DNA from: Nemertoderma westbladi
Taxonomy: Eukaryota > Xenacoelomorpha > Nemertodermatida > Nemertodermatidae
NCBI GenBank assembly: GCA_032718475.1
Contig: JAUCBJ010001073.1
Coordinates: 1 to 36,995, forward strand
DNA length: 36,995 bases
Direction of reading: 5' to 3'
Shown: positions 29,207 through 36,995 of the stretch, piece after piece
How the letters are laid out: every line of letters begins with the position of its first letter
Numbering within the stretch: position 1 is the first letter of the stretch
The notes under the pieces: model-generated
The model's database searches: none
The model's input: the letters and a program-made list of their open reading frames with translations, nothing else
Told to the model about the DNA's origin: nothing
Program-made: the position numbers and the translations under genes

Positions 29207-32200
29207 TTAATAAATACAAAGAAATGCGCTGTGTTTAAATTCCCCCCCCCCCCTTTCCGTTCTTGTATACAGTATACCAATTAAATTTAATAGAATATCA
29301 GATGGCTGCCATTAATAAATTTTCACAAATGTGGAGGAAATCCGCGTAAATACTTTAATTGAATAGTCTCCTATTAACCGAGGTACGCGGTTGAGGTACA
29401 AATCCGCATAAATACTTTAATTGAATAGTCTCCTATTAACCGAGGTACACGGTTGAGGTACAAATCCGCATAAATACTTTAATTGAATAGTCTCCTATTA
29501 ACCGAGGTACACGGTTGAGGTACAAATCCGCATAAATACTTTAATTGAATAGTCTCCTATTAACCGAGGTACGCGGTTGAGGTACAAATCCGCGTAAATA
29601 CTTTATAATTGAATAGTCTCCTATTAACCGAGGTACACGGTTGAGGTACAAATCTGCTTAAATACTTTAATTGAATAGTCTCCTATTATCCGAGGTACGC
29701 GGTTGAGGTACAAATCCGCGTAAATACTTTATAATTGAATAGTCTCCTATTAACCGAGGTACACGGTTGAGGTACAAATCTGCTTAAATACTTTAATTGA
29801 ATAGTCTCCTATTAACCGAGGTACACGGTTGAGGTACAAATCCGCATAAATATTTTAATTGAATAGTCTCCTATTAACCGAGGTACGCGGTTGAGGTACA
29901 AATCCGCATAAATACTTTAATTGAATAGTCTCCTATTAACCGAGGTACACGGTTGAGGTACAAATCCGCATAAATACTTTAATTGAATAGTCTCCTATTA
30001 ACCGAGGTACACGGTTGAGGTACAAATCCGCATAAATACTTTAATTGAATAGTCTCCTATTAACCGAGGTACGCGGTTGAGGTACAAATCCGCGTAAATA
30101 CTTTATAATTGAATAGTCTCCTATTAACCGAGGTACACGGTTGAGGTACAAATCTGCTTAAATACTTTAATTGAATAGTCTCCTATTATCCGAGGTACGC
30201 GGTTGAGGTACAAATCCGCGTAAATACTTTATAATTGAATAGTCTCCTATTAACCGAGGTACACGGTTGAGGTACAAATCTGCTTAAATACTTTAATTGA
30301 ATAGTCTCCTAATAACCGAGGTACACGGTTGAGGTACAAATCCGCATAAATACTTTAATTGAATAGTCTCCTATTAACCGAGGTACGCGGTTGAGGTACA
30401 AATCCGCGTAAATACTTTATAATTGAATAGTCTCCTATTAACCGAGGTACACGGTTGAGGTACAAATCTGCTTAAATACTTTAATTGAATAGTCTCCTAT
30501 TATCCGAGGTACGCGGTTGAGGTACAAATCCGCGTAAATACTTTATAATTGAATAGTCTCCTATTAACCGAGGTACACGGTTGAGGTACAAATCTGCTTA
30601 AATACTTTAATTGAATAGTCTCCTATTAACCGAGGTACGCGGTTGAGGTACAAATCCGCGTAAATACTTTATGATTGAATAGTCTCCTATTAACCGAGGT
30701 ACGCGGTTGAGGTACAAATCCGCGTAAATACTTTATAATTGAATAGTCTCCTATTAACCGAGGTACACGGTTGAGGTACAAATCTGCTTAAATACTTTAA
30801 TTGAATAGTCTCCTATTAACCGAGGTACGCGGTTGAGGTACAAATCCGCGTAAATACTTTATAATTGAATAGTCTCCTATTAATCGAGGTACGCGGTTGA
30901 GGTACAAATCCGCGTAAATACTTTATAATTGAATAGTCTCCTATTAACAGAGGTACACGGTTGAGGTACAAATCTGCTTAAATACTTTAATTGAATAGTC
31001 TCCTATTAACCGAGGTACGCGGTTGAGGTACAAATCCGCGTAAATACTTTATAATTGAATAGTCTCCTATTAACCGAGGTACGCGGTTGAGGTACAAATC
31101 CGCGTAAATACTTTATAATTGAATAGTCTCCTATTAACCGAGGTACACGGTTGAGGTACAAATCTGCTTAAATACTTTAATTGAATAGTCTCCTATTAAC
31201 CGAGGTACGCGGTTGAGGTACAAATCCGCGTAAATACTTTATAATTGAATAGTCTCCTATTAACCGAGGTACACGGTTGAGGTACAAATCTGCTTAAATA
31301 CTTTAATTGAATAGTCTCCTATTAACCGAGGTACGCGGTTGAGGTACAAATCCGCGTAAATACTTTAATTGAATAGTCTCCTATTAATCGAGGTACGCGG
31401 TCGAGGTACAAATCCGAGTAAATACTTTAATTGAATAGTGTCCTATTAATCGAGGTACGCGGTCGAGGTACAAATCCGCATAAATACTTTAATTGAATAG
31501 TCTCCTATTAACCGAGGTACGCGGTCGAGGTACAAATCCGCATAAATACTTTAATTGAATAGTCTCCCATTAACCGAGGTACGCGGTTGAGGTACAAATC
31601 CGAGTAAATACTTTAATTGAATAGTGTCCTATTAATCGAGGTACGCGGTCGAGGTACAAATCCGCATAAATACTTTAATTGAATAGTCTCCCATTAACCG
31701 AGGTACGCGGTTGAGGTACAAATCCGCGTAAATACTTTAATTGAATAGTCTCCTATTAATCGAGGTACGCGGTCGAGGTACAAATCCGAGTAAATACTTT
31801 AATTGAATAGTGTCCTATTAATCGAGGTACGCGGTCGAGGTACAAATCCGCATAAATACTTTAATTGAATAGTCTCCTATTAACCGAGGTACGCGGTCGA
31901 GGTACAAATCCGCATAAATACTTTAATTGAATAGTCTCCTATTAATCGAGGTACGCGGTCGAGGTACAAATCCGAGTAAATACTTTAATTGAATAGTCTC
32001 CCATTAACCGAGGTACGCGGTTGAGGTACAAATCCGCGTAAATACTTTAATTGAATAGTCTCCTATTAATCGAGGTACGCGGTCGAGGTACAAATCCGAG
32101 TAAATACTTTAATTGAATAGTGTCCTATTAATCGAGGTACGCGGTCGAGGTACAAATCCGCATAAATACTTTAATTGAATAGTCTCCTATTAATCGAGGT

Positions 32201-33753
32201 ACGCGGTTGAGGTACAAATCCGCATAAATACTTTAATTGAATAGTCTCCTATTAACCGAGGTACGCGGTTGAGGTACAAATCCGCGTAAATACTTTAATT
32301 GAATAGTCTCCCATTAACCGAGGTACGCGGTTGAGGTACAAATCCGCATAAATACTTTAATTGAATAGTCTCCTATTAACCGAGGTACGCGGTCGAGGTA
32401 CAAATCCGCGTAAATACTTTAATGAAACAGTCTATTAATTTATTTACGCGGTTGAGGTACAAATCCGCATAAATACTTTAATTGAATAGTCTCCTATTAA
32501 CCGAGGTACGCGGTTGAGGTACAAATCCGCGTAAATACTTTAATTGAATAGTCTCCCATTAACCGAGGTACGCGGTTGAGGTACAAATCCGCATAAATAC
32601 TTTAATTGAATAGTCTCCTATTAACCGAGGTACGCGGTCGAGGTACAAATCCGCATAAATACTTTAATTGAATAGTCTCCTATTAACAGAGGTATGAGGT
32701 TGAGGTACAAATCCGCGTAAATACTTTAATTGAATAGTCTCCTATTAACCGAGGTACGCGGTTGAGTTACAAATCCGCGTAAATACTTTATAATTGAATA
32801 GTCTCCCATTAACCGAGGTACGCGGTTGAGGTACAAATCCGCATAAATACTTTAATTGAATAGTCTCCTATTAACCGAGGTACGCGGTCGAGGTACAAAT
32901 CCGCATAAATACTTTAATTGAATAGTCTCCTATTAACAGAGGTATGAGGTTGAGGTACAAATCCGCGTAAATACTTTAATTGAATAGTCTCCTATTAACC
33001 GAGGTACGCGGTTGAGTTACAAATCCGCGTAAATACTTTAATTGAATAGTCTCCCATTAATCGAGGTACGCGGTCGAGGTACAAATCCGCATAAATACTT
33101 TAATTGAATAGTCTCCTATTAATCGAGGTACGCGGTTGAGGTACAAATCCGCATAAATACTTTAATTGAATAGTCTCCTATTAACCGAGGTACGCGGTTG
33201 AGGTACAAATCCGCGTAAATACTTTAATTGAATAGTCTCCTATTAACCGAGGTACGCGGTCGAGGTACAAATCCGCATAAATACTTTAATTGAATAGTCT
33301 CCTATTAACCGAGGTACGCGGTTGAGGTACAAATCCGCTTAAATACTTTAATTGAATAGTCTCCTATTAACCGAGGTACGCGGTTGAGGTACAAATCCGC
33401 GTAAATACTTTAATTGAATAGTCTCCTATTAACCGAGGTACGCGGTTGAGGTACAAATCCGCGTAAATACTTTAATTGAATAGTCTCCTATTAACCGAGG
33501 TACGCGGTTGAGGTACAAATCCGCATAAATACTTGAATTGAATAGTCTCCTATTAATCGAGGTACGCGGTTGAGGTACAAATCCGCATAAATACTTGAAT
33601 TGAATAGTCTCCTATTAACCGAGGTACGCGGTTGAGGTACAAATCTGCTTAAATACTTTAATTGAATAGTCTCCTATTAATCGAGGTACGCGGTTGAGGT
33701 ACAAATCCGCGTAAATACTTTAATGGAAGTAATGTAATTAAAGTTTTTACGTA
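29207..33753 (+). mobile_element. Interspersed repeat expanded into a 4.4-kb array
   Basis: Same family as 19115-19410, opposite strand. The left flank (29207-29337) has CAAAGAAATGC, a C run, TATACAGTATACCAATTAAA and CAGATGGCTGCCATTAA. The right flank (33722-33753) has TAATGGAAGTAATGTAATTA and TTTTTACGTA. Between them lie about 70 tandem units. No coding frame of any length exists in it. The shared flanks argue that the array grew inside a mobile or dispersed repeat and was not an unrelated satellite. Confidence 0.85.
29338..33725 (+). repeat. 62-bp satellite array, about 70 copies
   Basis: The unit reads AAATCCGCGTAAATACTTTA, then ATTGAATAGTCTCCTATTAA, then CCGAGGTACGCGGTTGAGGT, then AC (62 bp). 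A 64-bp form has TTTATAATTG in place of TTTAATTG. Within a unit, TACGCGG can pair with CCGCGTA across a 13-base loop; some variants (TACACGG with CTGCTTA) lose the pairing. Variants cluster: 64/62 dimers at about 30.0-31.4 kb, GCGGTCGAGG and GAGTAAATAC forms at about 31.4-32.2 kb, and a 250-bp four-unit duplication marked by AGAGGTATGAGG at 32686 and 32936. One deviant unit at about 32422-32455 matches the variant unit of the compact copy at 19.2 kb. Confidence 0.95.
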
Positions 33754-34012
33754 CTTTTTACATTTCAGATGTAAAAACATTACATTTCAGTACTGTATTA
33801 TATTTTCGTGAAAATAATATAGAAACTAATATCAATCCCATATAATCATTTTGTTATATGTACTGTTCAGTGTTCTATGTGTCTTAATCTGGAATGATAA
33901 GTATATTTTACATAAACATCCTCTATCACATATTTACTTTTTAAGTATATAGTATACAAATTTAGGATCTAACATCTCTCCAAACCGTGTACGCGTTTCG
34001 ACTTTACTGGGT
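33754..34012. other. No gene seen
   Basis: AT-rich noncoding sequence with a small repeat of ACATTTCAG/TGTAAAAAC words at 33760-33790. Confidence 0.4.
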
Positions 34013-34013
34013 C

Positions 34014-34110
34014 TAATCAGCGGGGTTACGGATTCGAACCCATGACCCTGGAGTGGAAGCCGAGTCAACAACATCATGCCACACTGCTTCCTGAGATATA
34101 GAGAGTACGA
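34014..34110 (-). repeat. tRNA-derived SINE-like head
   Basis: The minus strand has box B GGGTTCGAATCC (34030-34041) in a T-arm-like context (GGGTCATGGGTTCGAATCC) and a weak box A, TGGCATGATG (34072-34081), at tRNA-like distance. No good acceptor stem was found, so I call a SINE-type pol III promoter and not a tRNA gene. Confidence 0.5.
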
Positions 34111-34257
34111 ATTTCAAAGCCGCGGCCGTTTTTATTAGCCCTTGAGTTAATAATAGTAACTTATTAATAATAGTAACCAGGTTGTTGGCCAGCTGTATAG
34201 TATTTTCGAGGAGTTTGTTAATATACATTTTGTATAATAATATTAACCTAATATGAT

Positions 34258-34330
34258 AATAACCTAGAGGTTGTTTTCTAGGCTTTCACCTCTAGGTCTC
34301 AGGTTCGAATCCGACACCATTCGATCGACA
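34258..34330 (+). repeat. tRNA-derived SINE-like head
   Basis: Plus-strand box B GGTTCGAATCC (34302-34312) with TAACCTAGAGG (34260-34270) at the box A position. It lies near, and opposite to, the SINE-like head at 34014. The following sequence (to about 34450) could be the SINE body; no tail is recognised. Confidence 0.45.
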
Positions 34331-34448
34331 CCATTGAATGTGAACTGTCCGTACGTGGTGAGATGAGCTACGAGATGAGCGTACGTGGCTGTCTGACACC
34401 TGACTGTAAACAAGACTACAACAAGATGAGTAAACATCAGCGTATTGA

Positions 34449-34679
34449 TCCCTACTGGATGTGTACGAGCTGTACCACAAAGTGATTGTAGAGGGTTTTT
34501 CGCCATCATTTACTTTCTCTGATAAGAATATAGCATGGGGAAAAGTCGTTATTGAATTTGATGCTACTGTTCCTGACATTCGAAGAACAATAGAGGATTT
34601 AAAGAAAAACTTAATTGCGACAGCGATGGTGTATAAAAACCATAACAATAAGCTTAGTTTTGCTATCCCAACTATATAA
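34449..34679 (+). CDS. Orphan open frame of unknown origin
   Basis: About 76 codons open from just after a stop at 34446 to TAA at 34677-34679. There is no ATG near the beginning; the first codons read SLLDVYELYHKVIVEGFSP. The rest has a mixed hydrophilic composition with FDATVPDIRRTIEDLKKNL and ends KLSFAIPTI. No known domain is recognised. It has a protein-like amino acid balance, better than most chance frames here, so it may be an exon or a transposon remnant. It lies downstream of a SINE-like head on the same strand. No convincing acceptor was found. Confidence 0.2.
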   Translation, partial: SLLDVYELYHKVIVEGFSPSFTFSDKNIAWGKVVIEFDATVPDIRRTIEDLKKNLIATAMVYKNHNNKLSFAIPTI

Positions 34680-34871
34680 ACCCCAGGCCGTTCTCACATT
34701 TTAAAATTCCCGTTCTCGCATTTAATGTATCCCCCTACCTACCCTATCTTTTTTTTTTCCTTTTTTTTCTTTTATGACTTAAGTTATATATTTAAGTCCT
34801 ACTTATATTAATATATAATAATATTTTTTGCAACTGACTTAGTTAACGGAATGTACTTATCTTAAAGTTAA

Positions 34872-34883
34872 GGGGGGGGGGGT

Positions 34884-34935
<52 letters not shown>

Positions 34936-35720
34936 ATACCCCCCTAAGGTAAAATTTTCAAATTATTGTTTCTTTATTTCACCTAGAGCAGAATTTAATG
35001 AGGATTACAAATCTGAAAACCGCTTAGTGAGACCTCTTTCAGTTCTCGAGTTATCACTGTTCACTTATCACCAAAAATTAAAACTGACATCGGAAATGAA
35101 ATCAGCGACCCCGAAAACCCCAGTAACGAACATTTTAGCTCGTTGGTGTGCACCCTTCGTGCCAGAAATAATTAACCAACCAGAACACAGACAGCCAATT
35201 TTGGCGGGACGGTTTAAACTTTGAAGGGCATTTTCTCGGAATGACATTTTTCATTTCAAATTAATACTCCTCCGTCATTTTTCAACCAATTTTCTTCGTT
35301 TATGGCTCATTCGAACGTGCTTTGGAAGCCCTTTAAAAGTTATCTTATGGAATTTTGATAAATATTACCATTTTTTCTAATTAGCCATTTTTAATTAAAA
35401 ATGTGATAATAAATAAATTAAATTAATTAATTAAAATAAAATTGGCTAATTAAAAATTCTGTAAGATAACTTTTGTAGAGTCGATCACGCTGAGTCCAAA
35501 AAAGTTGGTTTCAAGAAATTTGGACCAAAATTGAGGGACTAGTAGCAATTTTAGTGAAAGCTTTAATTCCGCCGCCTGCCGCTAGGGGGAGGCTACAAAT
35601 TTTCAAATTTTACTATAAAGGCTATTTGGCCTTCCATACAGTGGTTGACCATGACAAAATAGCAATATTATCATGTAACAGTAATTGACAGCCATTTTAA
35701 AAAAGGTTCATGGGGGGGTA

Positions 35721-35755
<35 letters not shown>

Positions 35756-35760
35756 CCCCC
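34872..35760. mobile_element. 889-bp MITE between TTAA sites, poly-G terminal repeats
   Basis: TTAA occurs exactly at both edges (34868-34871 and 35761-35764). The left end is about 62 G with one T (at 34883), then TATACCCCCC. The right end, read in reverse, is GGGGGTTG, a long G run, TTATACCCCCCC. The ends are therefore inverted repeats dominated by homopolymer. The interior has no supported gene; a 65-residue frame at 35027-35224 has no motif. It contains an internal inverted repeat at 35334-35480. TTAA duplication is typical of piggyBac and Kolobok families. Run lengths may be affected by sequencing. Confidence 0.75.
35334..35480. repeat. Internal inverted repeat of the TTAA MITE
   Basis: AAAAGTTATCTTAT...AATTTT and TAATTAGCCA on the left pair with GGCTAATTA and AATTCTGTAAGATAACTTTT on the right. 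The left arm has an extra stretch of about 22 bases between the two pairing blocks. Confidence 0.7.
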
Positions 35761-35889
35761 TTAAGTCGAACATAGAGAGATAGAGTCGGTTTTATGCAAC
35801 CGGCCCCTGTATCAATCGGGAGGAAAGGTATTAACAATAATTTGAAATGGATATTTCTGAAATGTTTTCATTTCACCCAATAGCGGTAG

Positions 35890-36260
35890 ACTGGCCGGAT
35901 AACTGCAGATGGATAAGCGTCCCCATAAAGGACCATGTGCATTGTCTAGCATGTATAACTGGCAAGTTTCAGCTTGAATGGATAACAAATAACAAAATGA
36001 GGGAAGGTTTTCACTTTCAGACATTTCGCCACCTTTCGGTAAACTTAGAAGTGTAGATGGAGCAGGGTCCCCCTAAAGACGCGGTCATTGTTTCCGTACA
36101 TACCGGTATCTCACATATTCAGCTTGAACGGATCATAAATCACGAAATGGGAGAGAATTCACCTTCAGACATTTCGCCCTCTAATGGCAGAACTGCATGA
36201 CAACAACAGACGGATTAGCATACTTTCAAAGTCGCAGCTAATGGACCAGCACATAATATA
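35890..36260 (+). repeat. Degenerate tandem repeat, period about 150 bp
   Basis: TCAGCTTGAATGGAT...AACAAAATG followed by TTCAGACATTTCGCC at about 35967-36030 recurs at about 36119-36180 as TCAGCTTGAACGGAT...CACGAAATG and the same TTCAGACATTTCGCC. A weaker third edge has CAGACGGATTAGC near 36208. A 69-residue frame at 35847-36056 lies in it but the repeat has no conserved coding frame. Confidence 0.65.
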
Positions 36261-36382
36261 ATTCGTAATTATAATGTATATATATTGAGATTATAAATAA
36301 GTGAAAGCCAGAAATATATGAACACAAAATTATTTAAACGAAGTTTAAAGGACGAACAAATATACTGAATGTAATAAAATAC

Positions 36383-36544
36383 CTTTTCTTGATACTTTTA
36401 CACGAATGGCGTTTATAATCGATAATGCCCATAAACAATATGGTGATGAAGTTTAGGAACAAACAGACAAGAACGTAGCCCTGGGTGGCCGACCATTTAC
36501 CAGGTGGATGTGTAGCGAATACTCGTGAGTTAATCCGAATCATG
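36383..36544 (-). CDS. Internal exon (TM3) of a Cys-loop ligand-gated ion channel
   Basis: Minus-strand exon of 162 bp with clear borders: a T-rich tract and TTTCAG at 36545-36550, and a donor AAAAG/GTATTT with GT at 36381-36382. It encodes MIRINSRVFATHPPGK, a linker, then the hydrophobic helix GYVLVCLFLNFITILF, ending in DYKRHSCKSIKKR. In Cys-loop channels the third membrane helix follows a short extracellular linker after the pore helix, begins near an aromatic or acidic residue, and is followed by a basic start of the cytoplasmic loop; this exon has that layout. The exon ends after two bases of a codon, matching the acceptor chosen at 18643. The upstream exons (ligand-binding domain, TM1, TM2) are not seen and should lie beyond 36995. 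On its own the TM3 resemblance is modest; the TM4 exon on the same strand strengthens it. Confidence 0.5.
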
Positions 36545-36995
36545 CTGAAAGTGAAACAAAAAACAAGATATTTATTTATAAGACTGGTAATCGAAATAGT
36601 TTAATTTGAGATTGCTCTAAAAACCAGAATACATATACCTAGCATATAATAATACATTGAAATAAATACTTTGGTGTATTTTCCATTCTCGTAATTTTCA
36701 AATTTTAAGTGCCATGCCTTAATTATCGTTCACCAAAAATAACGTAGCACGACTCTTACATACTTGTATACTTGGATAGAGAGCTACATACCAATCAGAA
36801 ACAATAAAAAAGCCAAAAACATCAATAAAAACGAATTCATGAATGACCTTTTCTAATTTTATATAATTTTATTTCTAATTTTTATAATTTCATAGAGTCA
36901 ACTGAGGCGAATGGAGGTACTTTTTATTTATTATTTTAATTTTTTTCGTAAAATTGTAGTTGTTCTTAATATTCCCATTGTCATATATCAAAATT
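36545..36995. other. No further exon identified
   Basis: Expected intron upstream of the TM3 exon. A short hydrophobic frame at about 36792-36845 (minus) with a GTATGT donor was considered and not accepted, because the phase does not fit and the text does not resemble TM1 or TM2. Confidence 0.4.

Noticed and set aside
29338-33725. CRISPR-like regularly spaced repeat
   Set aside because: Units are contiguous 62-bp tandem copies with no unique spacers, in eukaryotic DNA; this is a satellite array.
34014-34110. Functional tRNA gene
   Set aside because: Box B is excellent, but box A is weak and no acceptor or anticodon stem could be drawn by eye; a SINE-type derivative is more likely.
35027-35224. 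65-residue plus-strand frame inside the TTAA MITE
   Set aside because: No motif, no splice evidence, and it lies in otherwise noncoding MITE interior.
36792-36845. Short hydrophobic minus-strand frame (NSFLLMFLAFLLFLIG) followed by a GTATGT donor
   Set aside because: Considered as a signal peptide or TM helix exon of the channel gene. The phase does not fit the TM3 exon in that frame and the text does not resemble TM1 or TM2.

Overview
This looks like intron-rich, transposon-saturated genomic DNA from an invertebrate animal. It is AT-rich, has no bacterial-style packed reading frames, and has GT-AG exon boundaries. It carries a mixture of animal repeat classes: CR1/Jockey-like and RTE-like non-LTR elements, BEL/Pao and Ty3/gypsy remnants, a Kolobok/Mutator-like DNA transposase, a piggyBac-like terminus, tRNA-derived SINE-like segments, MITEs and minisatellites. 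I do not assign a phylum. All calls come from reading the sequence by eye; no search was run.

Host gene. Two short minus-strand exons, at 36383-36544 and 18454-18643, read like transmembrane segments 3 and 4 of a Cys-loop ligand-gated ion channel. Their splice phases fit, which implies one intron of about 17.7 kb. Everything between 18.6 and 36.4 kb would then be intronic. A second possible terminal exon, a Val/Pro/Gln repeat protein, lies at 5805-6256 on the minus strand.

Layout. 1-2.47 kb: no gene, then the end of an element with G/C-run termini. 2.68-3.05 kb: a MITE. 3.4-4.5 kb: a decayed DUF7869-type transposon protein, minus strand. 5.4-6.3 kb: simple repeats and the possible exon. 6.36-8.12 kb: a CR1-like LINE. 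8.66-11.42 kb: two RTE-like fragments facing each other. 12.15-13.98 kb: a CR1-like 3' end split by a nested LINE with a visible target-site duplication. 14-16.5 kb: no gene. 16.5-17.35 kb: BEL/Pao remnant. 18.45 kb: channel terminal exon. 19.1-19.4 kb: a short copy of a repeat with an internal minisatellite. 19.85-20.59 kb: Ty3/gypsy 3' end. 20.6-23.1 kb: an intact 587-residue transposase. 23.8-24.0 kb: a fold-back MITE. 25.5-27.1 kb: an RTE-like LINE with a 10-bp target-site duplication. 27.4-29.1 kb: minisatellites, a SINE head, an RTE 3' scrap and a piggyBac-like end. 29.2-33.75 kb: about 70 tandem copies of a 62-bp unit. 34.0-34.7 kb: SINE-like pieces and a small orphan frame. 34.87-35.76 kb: an 889-bp MITE between TTAA sites with poly-G termini. 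36.4 kb: channel exon.

The two most notable features are the satellite array and the TTAA elements. The array is the expanded form of a dispersed repeat whose compact copy lies about 10 kb away in inverted orientation. Several TTAA-bounded DNA elements surround an uninterrupted transposase that could belong to a TTAA-targeting superfamily.
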